DNA from: JANSWP01 sp041941305
GTDB taxonomy: Bacteria; Bacteroidota; Bacteroidia; Chitinophagales; Saprospiraceae
Length of the DNA: 64,000 bases
Direction: 5' to 3'
Assembly (NCBI GenBank): GCA_041941305.1
Contig: JBGTQJ010000044.1
Span: 9,227-73,226 of the forward strand
Made by a program: the position numbers and the translations under genes
Shown: piece after piece, positions 49,733 to 58,989 of the stretch
Position numbering within the stretch: the stretch's first letter is position 1
Layout of the letters: the number at the start of each line of letters is the position of its first letter
Notes under the pieces: model-generated
Told to the model about the DNA's origin: nothing
Seen by the model: the letters and a program-made list of their open reading frames with translations, nothing else
The model's database searches: none

Positions 49733-50755
49733 TTATGCCCACACCTTACAACCTTCAGTACAATTTGTACAAATTGCAATTTGATCTCTCCCCTTCAATA
49801 ATTGCTTTCGAAAATGCTGATACGCCTGCCCAGTCCATATTTCATTAAAGTTTTTTTGTTTTAAATCACCTAATTGATGGCTGGCGTCTTTATCAAAACA
49901 ACAGGGTACTACCATGCCATCCCAGGTAATTACGCAGGCATGCCACAATTTCCAACAATGATTGAGCAATTCGTTTTTTACCCTCCATTCCCCAGTTGAA
50001 AGTTTTTCATATCGGGCATATTTTGAAATGGTGGGGATTAATTCGTTGCCATTCTCATAATCATATACCTGAGCTGTCTTCAATTTTACTTCATCTATTC
50101 CTATTTCCTTTGCCAATTGATGTATTTCTGGTATTTGATGTTCGTTTGGTCGCACCACCAAAAACTGGAAAATGATATGAGGCGTTTTTGAATTCAATTT
50201 CCGCTTCCATTTCACCACATTTCTCGCACCATGAAGCACTGCTTCCAATTTGCCCTGTTTCCGATAATTTTCATACACTTCCTGAGTGGTTCCATCAACA
50301 GAAATGATCAGCCTGTCCAATCCTGATTCAATCGTTTTTCTAGCATTCTCATCATTGAGGAAATGCCCATTGGTCGAAGTGATGGTATAGATTCCTTTAT
50401 TACTGGCATAATTCACCATTTCCAAAAACTTAGGATTGATATATGGCTCGCCTTGAAAATAGAAAATAAGATAAAGCAAATGTTGATGCAATTCGGCTAT
50501 GGTCTCCCGAAAAAAATCTTCTTTTAAATTGCCAGTAGGTCTTGTAAAAGCACGCAAACCACTTGGACATTCCGGACACCGTAAATTGCACGCTGTTGTA
50601 GGCTCAAATGAGACCGTAAAAGGTTTGCCCCATTGGATTGGTCTTTTAGTCCATTTGGTCAGATAAAAAGACACAAGCACTTTAATAGCATTCCAGACAC
50701 GTGCTAAACTAAGCTTAGAAATAAAGTTAATTGCGTCATTGAGGTATATGCTCAT
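49733..50755 (-). CDS. Radical SAM/SPASM domain protein
   Basis: A 340-residue enzyme. The radical SAM cluster motif is C56-x3-C60-x2-C63 (CNLRCPEC), followed by GEPYINP and a TIM-barrel core (YTITSTNGHFL, GLDRLIISVDGTTQEVYENYR). The C-terminal SPASM region has further Cys (CWKLWHACVITWDG...VPCCFDKD...ICTNCTEGC) for auxiliary Fe-S clusters. Such enzymes mature peptides or modify other substrates. No precursor peptide gene is adjacent; the nearest small Cys-rich peptide gene is 23 kb away. A -7 box TACCTTTG is at 50783-50776. Confidence 0.9.
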   Translation of the reverse strand: MSIYLNDAINFISKLSLARVWNAIKVLVSFYLTKWTKRPIQWGKPFTVSFEPTTACNLRCPECPSGLRAFTRPTGNLKEDFFRETIAELHQHLLYLIFYFQGEPYINPKFLEMVNYASNKGIYTITSTNGHFLNDENARKTIESGLDRLIISVDGTTQEVYENYRKQGKLEAVLHGARNVVKWKRKLNSKTPHIIFQFLVVRPNEHQIPEIHQLAKEIGIDEVKLKTAQVYDYENGNELIPTISKYARYEKLSTGEWRVKNELLNHCWKLWHACVITWDGMVVPCCFDKDASHQLGDLKQKNFNEIWTGQAYQHFRKQLLKGRDQIAICTNCTEGCKVWA

Positions 50756-50775
50756 TATGATAACAGGTTTCCTGG

Positions 50776-50783
50776 CAAAGGTA
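50776..50783 (-). promoter_or_regulatory. -7 promoter element of the radical SAM gene
   Basis: TACCTTTG on the minus strand, 21 bases before the ATG at 50755. The -33 box is not clear. Confidence 0.5.
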
Positions 50784-50895
50784 GCTTTTTGATATACTAA
50801 AGTGTAGGTGGAGAATTAATTAATGTGTTTTTGAATTTAAATTACTTAGAAATTGAAAGTACATTTACCCTTCAAATTAAATACGTTAATAAGGC

Positions 50896-51771
50896 ATGAT
50901 TATCAACAGTTCTTCTCCAAACAACACCATCAAAGCATGGCAAACTTTTCTGTATAATCAAGGATATAAAATAGTAGGAACCCCCGACGGAATTTGGGGA
51001 CCACATACAGAATCCGGTTCCAAAGCATTTCAGCGTGCAAATGGACTAGCAGCAGATGGAATCGTTGGACATGATACCTTAAAAGCTGCAGAAATTAAAG
51101 GTTTTGTTATTCCCACTGCCCAACAGTTCAAGCCGCCAGGTTATTTAAACGCATTATTTGATATTTCTCACCTCAATGGAAATGTAGACTTTACAAAAGC
51201 CAAAGCCTCAGGTATGCTGGGTGTATTTCACAAAGCCACTCAATCTACAACATTTCAGGATCCATTATACGCACACCAAAGGCTTTTGGCGGAACAGGCT
51301 GGATTAAAATGGGGAGCTTACCACTTTGGTGCAGGAGGAGATGGAGTTGCCCAGGCCGACTTCTTTCTAAATACTGCCAATCCCGATGGAAAAACATTGT
51401 TGGTTCTCGATTTTGAACAGGATACTACCCAGGGGCAAACAACCATGACGCTTCAGGAAGCAAAAGACTTCATCAACAGAATAAAGAGTAAAACCAATAA
51501 ATATCCAATCTTATATGGCGGGAGCTACTTGAAAGAGCTGGTTAGAGCAGCACCAGATCCGGTTTTAAGTCAATGCAAGCTATGGTTGGCTCAATATAGT
51601 TCCCTATTGCATTTACCAAATGGTTGGAGAGAAGCCTCTTTTTGGCAATTTACCGACGGCAGCTCAGGTCCGGGAGCCTTACCCATTGATGGAGTAGGCA
51701 AATGTGATCGGGATTTATTTTATGGAACTACAGACCAATTAGAAGCTTTTTGGAAAGCACATAGTTGTTAA
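50896..51771 (+). CDS. Peptidoglycan-binding GH25 lysozyme without signal peptide
   Basis: A 291-residue protein. An N-terminal PG_binding_1 domain (about 8-68: TIKAWQTFLYNQGYKIVGTPDGIWGPHTESGSKAFQRANGL...DGIVGHDTLKA) is followed by a GH25 muramidase domain (about 85-288) with DISHLNG, GAYHF and the catalytic LVLDFEQD. It should cleave the glycan backbone of peptidoglycan. It starts directly with folded sequence, so it has no Sec signal. That resembles phage endolysins or effectors, but no holin, phage or secretion gene is adjacent. Confidence 0.85.
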   Translation: MIINSSSPNNTIKAWQTFLYNQGYKIVGTPDGIWGPHTESGSKAFQRANGLAADGIVGHDTLKAAEIKGFVIPTAQQFKPPGYLNALFDISHLNGNVDFTKAKASGMLGVFHKATQSTTFQDPLYAHQRLLAEQAGLKWGAYHFGAGGDGVAQADFFLNTANPDGKTLLVLDFEQDTTQGQTTMTLQEAKDFINRIKSKTNKYPILYGGSYLKELVRAAPDPVLSQCKLWLAQYSSLLHLPNGWREASFWQFTDGSSGPGALPIDGVGKCDRDLFYGTTDQLEAFWKAHSC

Positions 51772-51811
51772 AAGTAATGACATATAAACTTGCACTTGAA
51801 TTTGACCTTTT

Positions 51812-52705
51812 TCACATTTTCACCAATTCCTTGATTGTCCCTTGCTTATCAACTTTTACTAAGCGGGGACCAATATTTCGGCGATCGTAGCCAGCTTCGA
51901 GTATATACATATCCTCATTTTTAATAGCTATCCCAACCGGAAACCATGGCGCAGTCGAATGGTAAACATGCTCTCTATAGTCATTTGGATAAATCCTTGT
52001 AATACGGCGATCACTACTATTGGCCATATACATAACTCCATTTTTTTGGATATTCATTCCATACAAAATCTGATGATTCTTTTCTTCAAAAGGAGGATTT
52101 ACAGGATTTTCTTCTTTGACATTGGAATAAGTTTCACAAATACTTCCATCATAGGTATCCAGTTGAAAAATTGTCCCGTTATTCAAGCGGTTATCCACTA
52201 CATACAAAAAACCATCTTCACCAATTTGCAGCGTAGTAATTCTTTGAAAGCTGTGTTCAGAGAAAGGTTCTACTGGTCCAGCTGGTTTTCGTTTGTAAAT
52301 CTTTTTTTGATAGCTGAAATAAATCCAACCATTATTGTCAATTGAAAATATAGCTCCCGACATTTCCTTAGGATTACGAGTAGGAGGGATAATCATTTCC
52401 AATTCTCCTCCAGGTTTTTTACGCCAAAGGGTATGTTCATTTTCCTTTGTTTCTGATAAGTATTCATCATTGGTTCCCCAGATGTAACCACGGTCATCCA
52501 GGAAGAGGGTATGTGAATGTTGACCTGTTTCCCATTTATTAAGCTTACCCTTTGAGTACCTCCAGATGGTTCCAAAATCATGAAGGATATCTGCAAAGTA
52601 AACATCTCCATTGTCTGAAACAACTATCCCCCAAGCCGGATGGCTGCTGGTTTTTGGTATTAAAGTAAAGGAAAGAAGACAGATAATAATTGAAAAAGCT
52701 TTCAT
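51812..52705 (-). CDS. Exported NHL/SMP-30-like beta-propeller protein
   Basis: A 297-residue protein with a short signal peptide (ending KTSSH). Repeats of the type GDVYFADILHDFGTIWRYSKG, DRGYIWGTNDEYL, GFLYVVDNRLNNGTIFQLD and GVMYMANSSDRRITRIYPND fit a six-bladed NHL/SMP-30-type propeller. It could be a periplasmic sensor or lactonase-like protein; I cannot identify metal ligands with confidence. It is convergent with the GH25 gene, 40 bp away. Confidence 0.65.
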   Translation of the reverse strand: MKAFSIIICLLSFTLIPKTSSHPAWGIVVSDNGDVYFADILHDFGTIWRYSKGKLNKWETGQHSHTLFLDDRGYIWGTNDEYLSETKENEHTLWRKKPGGELEMIIPPTRNPKEMSGAIFSIDNNGWIYFSYQKKIYKRKPAGPVEPFSEHSFQRITTLQIGEDGFLYVVDNRLNNGTIFQLDTYDGSICETYSNVKEENPVNPPFEEKNHQILYGMNIQKNGVMYMANSSDRRITRIYPNDYREHVYHSTAPWFPVGIAIKNEDMYILEAGYDRRNIGPRLVKVDKQGTIKELVKM

Positions 52706-52773
52706 GTATCAGAAATGTAATATTTTGGATTGGTTACGTTTGAATAGTTCTCTTTTTATTCACTAAAAGACAC

Positions 52774-52806
52774 AAAAAAAGGCGATCCGTTGACAGATCG
52801 CCCCTT
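52774..52806 (-). terminator. Rho-independent terminator of katG
   Basis: GGCGATC (52781-52787) pairs with GATCGCC (52796-52802). On the minus strand it is followed by TTTTTTT. Confidence 0.88.
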
Positions 52807-52825
52807 AAAAAGTATTGTTAAATCA

Positions 52826-55039
52826 TTAAACACCTTGTAAATCAAAACGATCCAGGTCCATCACTTTGCTCCATGCCTTCACAAAATCGTTTATAAATTT
52901 ATCCTGACCGTCTTTGCATCCATACACTTCCGCCAGGGCACGCAATTCAGAATTTGATCCAAAAATCAAATCCGAACGTGTACCAGTCCATTTTACCTCC
53001 CCTGTTTTTCGGTCGCGCCCTTCAAACACTTCCTGCTCATCAGATGTAGCATTCCATTTAGTCCCAAAGTCTAATAGGTTGACAAAGAAATCGTTGGAAA
53101 GCACCTCAGGGCGATTGGTGAAAACCCCGTGTTTGGAATGATCATAATTCGTATCTAAAACACGCAAGCCCCCTATAAGCACAGTCATTTCCGGTGCGGT
53201 CAAAGTCAAAAGTTGCGCCTTGTCCACCAACATTTCTTCAGTAGAAACCGTGTATTTGCCTTTTTTATAATTGCGAAATCCATCTGCTTGTGGCTCAAGA
53301 ACTGCAAAAGAATCTACATCCGTCTGGTCTTGAGAAGCATCCATTCGACCAGGAGAAAAAGGAACTGTTACATCGTATCCTGTGCTTTTGGCAGATTGTT
53401 CTATCCCCACACATCCGCCTAGTACTATCAAGTCTGCAATTGAAATCCTTTTATTGCCAGATTGAGCATTGTTGAAATCCTTTTGAACTTTCTCCAAAGC
53501 ATTCAAAACTTTAGTCAATTGAGCTGGATTATTCACCTGCCAATCTTTTTGTGGAGCTAAGCGAATTCGGGCACCGTTGGCACCTCCTCTTTTGTCTGAA
53601 CCTCTGAAAGTAGAAGCTGATGCCCAGGCTGTTGAAACCAATTCGGAAACAGAAAGCCCTAATTTTAGAATGTTTTCTTTCAATTCCGCTATGTCTGTAT
53701 CTCCGACCAAATCATGGTTGATGCTTGGAATCGGATCTTGCCATATCAACTCCTCATCTGGCACTTCAGAACCGAGATACCGACTTATTGGTCCCATATC
53801 GCGGTGGGTTAGTTTATACCAGGCACGAGCAAATGCATCCGCAAATTCATCTGGGTTTTCGTAAAAATGCCTGGATATTTTTTCATAAGCCGGATCCATG
53901 CGCAAGGAAAGGTCTGTTGTCAACATGAAAGGAGCATGTGTCTTTGAAGCGTCATGAGCATCTGGTATCAAACCATTCCCAGCACCTCCTTTAGGTCGCC
54001 ATTGATGGGCTCCTGCTGGACTTTTTGTCAACTCCCATTCATAACCAAAGAGGTTTTCGAAAAAGTTATTGCTCCATTTTGTAGGAGTCGTCGTCCAGGC
54101 ACCTTCTAGTCCACTGGTAATCGTATCTGCACCTTTACCAGTTCCATAACTATTGTTCCACCCAAAGCTCTGTTCCTCAATCGATGCCGCAGCAGGCTCA
54201 CGACCTACATATTCTGCATCATTTGCTGCACCATGCGTTTTCCCAAAAGTATGTCCACCGGCAATTAAGGCTACCGTTTCGTAATCATTCATTGCCATAC
54301 GACCAAATGTTTCCCGAATATCATGTGCTGCCGCCAAAGGATCTGGGTTGCCATTTGGTCCCTCAGGATTTACATATATGAGTCCCATCTGAACAGCTGC
54401 AAGCGGGTTTTCCAACTCCCGGTCACCCTGGTATCTTTTATCTCCCAACCACTCAGATTCTGCACCCCAATAAATATCTTCCTCCGGGTGCCATACATCT
54501 TCTCTACCTCCTGCAAATCCAAAGGTTTTCAAACCCATGGACTCCAATGCACAATTTCCAGCAAGGATCATCAAATCTGCCCAGGAAATATGCTTACCAT
54601 ATTTCTGTTTAATTGGCCAAAGCAATAAGCGTGCTTTGTCCAGATTAGCATTATCTGGCCAACTGTTCAATGGTGCAAAGCGCTGGGTACCAGAGCCAGC
54701 TCCTCCACGTCCATCCGCAATTCGGTAAGTACCTGCACTGTGCCAGGCCATTCGGATAAAAAATGGACCATAATGTCCATAATCCGCTGGCCACCAATCC
54801 TGAGAATCCGTCATCAAATCAAAGAGGTCTTTTTTCACTGCCTCCAGATCAAGTGATTTAAACGCTTCCGCATAATTAAAATCCTCATCCATTGGGTTTG
54901 AAAGATTGGGATTTTGACGCAGGATATTCAATTTAAGCTGGTTTGGCCACCAGTCCCTATTAGAGGTTCCTCCACCAGCTGTATGTTTTAAAATCCCACT
55001 CATAAAGGGACACTTGCCAGAGTGATTGTTGTTGTCCAT
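52826..55039 (-). CDS. katG: Catalase-peroxidase
   Basis: A 737-residue bifunctional heme enzyme, normal in length. The distal site is RMAWHSAGTYR (Arg, Trp, His). The Trp, the Tyr in GLIYVNPEGPNG and the Met in RMAMNDYETVALIAGGHTFGKTHG can form the Met-Tyr-Trp adduct needed for catalase activity. The proximal His is in the AGGHTFGKTHG segment. The degenerate C-terminal half is present. It removes hydrogen peroxide. It is transcribed divergently from an OxyR-type regulator with intact redox Cys, so it is very likely OxyR-controlled. Confidence 0.97.
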   Translation of the reverse strand: MDNNNHSGKCPFMSGILKHTAGGGTSNRDWWPNQLKLNILRQNPNLSNPMDEDFNYAEAFKSLDLEAVKKDLFDLMTDSQDWWPADYGHYGPFFIRMAWHSAGTYRIADGRGGAGSGTQRFAPLNSWPDNANLDKARLLLWPIKQKYGKHISWADLMILAGNCALESMGLKTFGFAGGREDVWHPEEDIYWGAESEWLGDKRYQGDRELENPLAAVQMGLIYVNPEGPNGNPDPLAAAHDIRETFGRMAMNDYETVALIAGGHTFGKTHGAANDAEYVGREPAAASIEEQSFGWNNSYGTGKGADTITSGLEGAWTTTPTKWSNNFFENLFGYEWELTKSPAGAHQWRPKGGAGNGLIPDAHDASKTHAPFMLTTDLSLRMDPAYEKISRHFYENPDEFADAFARAWYKLTHRDMGPISRYLGSEVPDEELIWQDPIPSINHDLVGDTDIAELKENILKLGLSVSELVSTAWASASTFRGSDKRGGANGARIRLAPQKDWQVNNPAQLTKVLNALEKVQKDFNNAQSGNKRISIADLIVLGGCVGIEQSAKSTGYDVTVPFSPGRMDASQDQTDVDSFAVLEPQADGFRNYKKGKYTVSTEEMLVDKAQLLTLTAPEMTVLIGGLRVLDTNYDHSKHGVFTNRPEVLSNDFFVNLLDFGTKWNATSDEQEVFEGRDRKTGEVKWTGTRSDLIFGSNSELRALAEVYGCKDGQDKFINDFVKAWSKVMDLDRFDLQGV

Positions 55040-55233
55040 CTAAAAAAAGTTTTGAAAAATTAGTAGACTTTATTTCAAAATCCTTTTTATGAGAAAAAAT
55101 TTAGGATTTCGGAATAAAATCTAGCGCGGGCATTAGATTTTTCAGCTAGCATCTGAAGGTTGTTCGATTAGTTAGGACTAAAAATTACATAAGAAAGCTA
55201 AAAAATATAATGGTCGCATTATCAATGATGGTC

Positions 55234-55263
55234 CAAATATAAAGGCTATATTTGATTGACAAA
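55234..55263. promoter_or_regulatory. katG promoter and palindrome in the katG-oxyR control region
   Basis: On the minus strand TTTG (55263-55260), 18 bases, then TATATTTG (55241-55234) matches the Bacteroidota consensus for katG. A mirror TATATTTG on the plus strand (55247-55254) makes the palindrome CAAATATA-N5-TATATTTG and could be a -7 box for oxyR or part of an operator. GATTGAC/GATTGTT words repeat just beyond. Confidence 0.65.
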
Positions 55264-55297
55264 AACGATTGTTTCTATAACAACATTGACAAAATAG

Positions 55298-56233
55298 ATG
55301 AATGTAAAGCAATTTGAATACTTATTGGCAGTGGCAGAATTGAAAAACTTTGGACAAGCCGCTGATAAATGCTGTATCACTCAATCTACCTTGAGTACCA
55401 TGGTAGGCCGTTTCGAAAATGAAATTGACATCAAAATTTTTGACCGCAAAACGAAACCGGTTTCCATAACTAAAGAAGGGGAAAGTATTATTCAACAACT
55501 AAAAATCATTCATAAAGAAATTGGTAAGCTGGACGAATTGGTTCAAACTGAAAAGGGAGAATTGTCCGGCGATTTGGAGATAGGGGTGATTCCCACAGTA
55601 GCGCCATTTTTATTGCCCGAATTTCTAAACGATTTCACAAAAAACTTTCCCAAAATCCAGTTTTCTGTAAGTGAAATGACGACGGAGACCATAACGGAGT
55701 TATTGACTAAAAGAGAACTGGATATTGGCATTTTGGCTCTCCCACTTGAAAATGAGCTAATAACTGAAATTCCTCTTTACAATGAACCATTTGTATTATA
55801 CGATTGCACTGGCGAAAATATTGAATCATATACCAATCTGGAAAATATAGATTTCGAAAAATTCTGGTTGCTGGCAGAAGGTCATTGCCTGAGAACACAG
55901 GCCACAAAAATTTGTGACTTTGACAAGTACAGACACAAGGAAGGAATCAATTTTGATTTTAAAACCGGTTCCATTGAGAGCCTTATTCGATTTGTGAAGA
56001 TCAACAAAGGAATTACCATGCTGCCCTATTTGGCTTCCCTGGATTTTTCACGAAAGGAGCATAAAAAAATAGCTTATTTTAAACCACCTGTGCCTGTTAG
56101 AACGGTTGGTATGGTAGTTCATAAACATTTTGTAAAAAAACAGATTTTGAACTTATTGAAATTAGAAATTCAAAATCGGATTTTGCCATTATTAAACCCC
56201 AGAGGTGAAGAATATGTGATTGCACCTTTATAA
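55298..56233 (+). CDS. oxyR: OxyR-type LysR-family peroxide sensor
   Basis: A 311-residue LysR-type regulator. The winged helix is at 1-60 (FEYLLAVAELKNFGQAADKCCITQSTLSTMVGRFE). The C-terminal effector domain carries GHC197LRTQATKIC206, the OxyR redox pair with the same nine-residue spacing as E. coli C199/C208, and a GSIESLIRFVKINKGITMLPYLA segment. Peroxide should form the disulfide and activate DNA binding. The adjacent divergent katG is the obvious target. Start: ATG at 55298. Confidence 0.92.
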   Translation: MNVKQFEYLLAVAELKNFGQAADKCCITQSTLSTMVGRFENEIDIKIFDRKTKPVSITKEGESIIQQLKIIHKEIGKLDELVQTEKGELSGDLEIGVIPTVAPFLLPEFLNDFTKNFPKIQFSVSEMTTETITELLTKRELDIGILALPLENELITEIPLYNEPFVLYDCTGENIESYTNLENIDFEKFWLLAEGHCLRTQATKICDFDKYRHKEGINFDFKTGSIESLIRFVKINKGITMLPYLASLDFSRKEHKKIAYFKPPVPVRTVGMVVHKHFVKKQILNLLKLEIQNRILPLLNPRGEEYVIAPL

Positions 56234-56242
56234 GGTTCCAAC

Positions 56243-56617
56243 TTAAATTATTTGAATTTTTGTCTCAAAAAATTGTTCTTGAAAACACGTTTTCTCTCGT
56301 ATTTCTGCTTCTGAAATTGGATAATTGGCACTAGTTACGACCAGTTTATTTTCATTATCATTCAATCTGATAATAATTCCTTTCACAAGCCCTTTAAACT
56401 GTTGGATAGGAGCATTTTCTCCAATTACATAAGCATCAATTTCTTCTCCATCTCCTGCCTTTGTATTTGGAATATACCCATAATTGAGTTCATACCTGAA
56501 TCCATGATCAGGGTGCAAACTATGCAATGGTCTGTCTATACACACTGTAACTTCCTTTCCCAGAAAGAAAAACTCATCCTTGTAATATTCATCCTTTCTT
56601 TCCATAAATTCATCCAC
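56243..56617 (-). CDS. Inorganic pyrophosphatase-like protein (short form)
   Basis: A 124-residue protein with the type I pyrophosphatase pattern: VCIDRPLHSLHPDHGFRYELNYGYIPNTKAGDGEEIDAYVIGE (conserved Tyr pair, Asp/Glu metal ligands), then GLVKGIIIRLNDNENKLVVTS and EIREKTCFQEQFF. It is shorter than the 170-180 residues of standard enzymes but matches the compact forms annotated as pyrophosphatase. Activity is uncertain. A Met at residue 5 is an alternative start. Convergent with oxyR, 9 bp apart. Confidence 0.7.
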   Translation of the reverse strand: MDEFMERKDEYYKDEFFFLGKEVTVCIDRPLHSLHPDHGFRYELNYGYIPNTKAGDGEEIDAYVIGENAPIQQFKGLVKGIIIRLNDNENKLVVTSANYPISEAEIREKTCFQEQFFETKIQII

Positions 56618-56687
56618 TTTTTAACTGTCAAATTGGGTAGAATTATGCTTTATTGACAGTGTACCCACAGTAAATTAATGTTCTTTT

Positions 56688-56768
56688 TTAATGAAAATTA
56701 AAATGAAAATCAAAATAGTATAAATGCTTGTTTTTCATTTTCATTTTGATTTTCATTTTCATTCATTC
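56688..56768. repeat. GAAAAT hexamer hairpin, copy 3
   Basis: AATGAAAATTAAAATGAAAA (56690 onward) and TCAAAAT face an inverted TTTTCATTTTCATTTTGATTTTC arm (56730-56760). Same family as 4154-4248 and 5036-5113. Confidence 0.75.
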
Positions 56769-56796
56769 AAATATTTAATTTATTTCAATTACAGTA

Positions 56797-56867
56797 GACT
56801 TTATTCGGTTGACGGTAAACGGCGGACGGTTGACGGCTCCCTTTACAAAATCTTTTCGAATAAAGTC
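56797..56867. repeat. GACTTTATT palindromic element, copy 2 (71 bp)
   Basis: GACTTTATTCG (56797-56807) is the exact reverse complement of CGAATAAAGTC (56857-56867). It shares GACTTTATTyGGTTGAyGGT and AAAATCTTTTC with copy 1 at 26759-26808. The extra 21 bp is a CGGTTGACGG/GCGGACGG repeat inserted in the loop. Confidence 0.75.
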
Positions 56868-56889
56868 AAGTGTATTTAATTTGGATCCT

Positions 56890-58443
56890 TCACTTTAAAT
56901 AAAAATCAAGTCCTTTAACCGGGTTGCTCTCAAAATAGGATTTTTGTTGGTGGACCTCTTTTACATACTCAAATACCTTCAATGCCCTATTTTTTTCCTC
57001 AGTTGTTGGTTGTTTAAACATACTCGTTGCTTCTTGTCTCCATTTTTGGACATAAAGATTGGCGTGATTCCGAATGGTCTCATTCTTATCAATTGTTCCC
57101 AACAATAGATCCGGGAATGCAGCATAACCCCCTATCCGGCTAAATAATCTAAGTATGGTCAGCTTCAAGGTTTCGTCCGATTCCTTTTTAAATTTTTCTC
57201 TCGCCATATTTATTATTTCTTCGGACGGGTATCTGCCTAAATAATCCAGGATTCGTTTTCTTAGTCCAACTTTTGAAGTAAACATATTTTCTTTTGCGAA
57301 TTGGTAGACCATGCCAACATTAAAATTGGATAGAACATAGAAAGCAGTCTTTGCTATACTTACTTTTTCATTGTTTAAGTAGGGCTTGATATTTTCTTCG
57401 CAATCCCTAGCATCAATATCCAGTAAACCTAAAAGGGATCCGATTATTTGATTTTTCTCTTCAAGCTTGTTTAGATAAAAATCTTTGTAGTCTAACTTTT
57501 CTTCTTTGAGATAAAACCTTGCAAGGTGCCTTATAGCTCCTGAACTATCTGCCAGGTAATTCGGCAATAAGTTTTTAAATTCCTTTTTACCTCTATAACA
57601 GTACAATGTTTTTTGCCTCACTTTGCCGGAAGGATCTTTCAATAATTGGACTTTTTGCGACTCGATTAATTTTTCAAAATGTTCCAGCGCCAGCAAGCGA
57701 ATCAAAAAATGTTTATCTGTTAAAAAAAGATTTAGTTCAGAATTCGACTGGATATCTTCACTAAATTCATTTGCAAGAATTCGCCTTTCTTTATCATTGA
57801 TTTTTTTAAATATTCGAATCGTTTGAGCTCGATTCTTTTCAATCAAAAAGTCAATTACTTCATTATAAATTCTACTTAAATCAGATCTTTCTACTTTCTG
57901 CAACCATTGAAACAATGATAAATTGTCTATTAAACCAAAAATATAATCAGGCTTAAAAAACTTCTTCAATTCCTGCTCAGCTAAGTAGCGCACATTTTCT
58001 ACCCAATCGGCTAAACGAAAAACAATAAATGGAATTACGGTTTCATCATTTGAATTTCCCAATAGGTTCAAAGCCTCCTCTCTAATATAACCATTGTGAT
58101 TGAGCGATGCGATCTTCAGTAAGAAGATAAATTCTTTTTCCGAGTAGTTTTCACGATAATAGCGAATATCCAAACTGCTAATCGAGCAGTGCTTCAAAGA
58201 TTCGTAATAAGCGGTTTTACTCTTAAGTTTTTCAAATAGCGTTTGAATTGTTTGAAGGGCAGCAGCCCTGATATTTTCGGAGTCGTCTTTAAGGAAAGGA
58301 ATAAGATTACAAATCATTCTGGGATAGCCCAATTGCGAGAGCTTGGACAAAGCCAATAACTTTTCCTCATGGTGTTTTTCTTTTCCAAAAAACAAAGCTC
58401 TATTTGGCTTTTCTAATATCCTGATATAGTCCCATGCTTCCAT
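56890..58443 (-). CDS. HEAT-repeat protein
   Basis: A 517-residue soluble protein made almost wholly of HEAT-type helical pairs (HHEEKLLALSKLSQLGYPRMICNLIPFLKDDSENIRAAALQTIQ, ISSLDIRYY..., NGYIREEALNLLGNSNDETVIPFIVFRLADWVENVRYLAEQELK). It is a protein-binding solenoid. Its start overlaps the upstream HEAT gene by 31 bp, so the two are translationally coupled and may act together. No catalytic domain is present. The partner is unknown. Confidence 0.7.
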   Translation of the reverse strand: MEAWDYIRILEKPNRALFFGKEKHHEEKLLALSKLSQLGYPRMICNLIPFLKDDSENIRAAALQTIQTLFEKLKSKTAYYESLKHCSISSLDIRYYRENYSEKEFIFLLKIASLNHNGYIREEALNLLGNSNDETVIPFIVFRLADWVENVRYLAEQELKKFFKPDYIFGLIDNLSLFQWLQKVERSDLSRIYNEVIDFLIEKNRAQTIRIFKKINDKERRILANEFSEDIQSNSELNLFLTDKHFLIRLLALEHFEKLIESQKVQLLKDPSGKVRQKTLYCYRGKKEFKNLLPNYLADSSGAIRHLARFYLKEEKLDYKDFYLNKLEEKNQIIGSLLGLLDIDARDCEENIKPYLNNEKVSIAKTAFYVLSNFNVGMVYQFAKENMFTSKVGLRKRILDYLGRYPSEEIINMAREKFKKESDETLKLTILRLFSRIGGYAAFPDLLLGTIDKNETIRNHANLYVQKWRQEATSMFKQPTTEEKNRALKVFEYVKEVHQQKSYFESNPVKGLDFYLK

Positions 58444-58958
58444 TGGTCATTCTTGTTTTTTACTTTATTATGTCGGTATAGCATTTCATTTCTTACACCC
58501 TCATCTTCAGATTTGGTATAAGCTTCAATCAATTCTATTGCTTCTTTGGTACCAATTGAAAAAAGTGCCCAACTAAACCATTTGGCAATAACCCCTGAAT
58601 CAGAACACGTGTATTCCAAGTAATCAAAATTAGATTGCAGTTCCTTCTTGATAAAAGGAATGCTTTTGGGGCTTTTTAAATCTTGAATCTTTTTGGTAAT
58701 GACCTGATGACTTCTATGGTTTGGGTTTAGCAGTAAAATATTCAATTCATCAATAAATTTTTCATGGTCCTTTTGGAGCCACATCAAGTTCATTGCTCTT
58801 CTTATGCTTTCCTCCTTTCCTGATTCTATGGCTTCTTCAATTACTCTTTTTACAAAGTTTACATCTTCAATTTCACCACCAAACGCAAGGAAACAGGCTG
58901 ATCTGGACAGCTTTCCAGCATAATAGGCATCTATAATTTGAATCTGCCTTTCAGTCAT
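58413..58958 (-). CDS. Small helical/HEAT-like protein
   Basis: A 181-residue soluble protein: MTERQIQIIDAYYAGKLS, then helical repeats (FVKRVIEEAIESGKEESIRRAMNLMWLQKD, KSIPFIKKELQSNFDYLEYTCSDSGVIAKWFSWALFSIGTKEAIELIEAY). It overlaps the following HEAT gene. This gene pair and the small acidic gene upstream have the look of immunity-type or accessory proteins, but no toxin gene is nearby, so I leave the function open. Confidence 0.6.
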   Translation of the reverse strand: MTERQIQIIDAYYAGKLSRSACFLAFGGEIEDVNFVKRVIEEAIESGKEESIRRAMNLMWLQKDHEKFIDELNILLLNPNHRSHQVITKKIQDLKSPKSIPFIKKELQSNFDYLEYTCSDSGVIAKWFSWALFSIGTKEAIELIEAYTKSEDEGVRNEMLYRHNKVKNKNDQWKHGTISGY

Positions 58959-58989
58959 CTATTTATTTCAATTTCAATTATGTAATTAC

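Noticed and set aside
49733..50755. RiPP biosynthesis locus around the radical SAM/SPASM protein
   Set aside because: No precursor peptide, transporter or protease gene is adjacent; the small Cys-rich peptide gene is 23 kb away.
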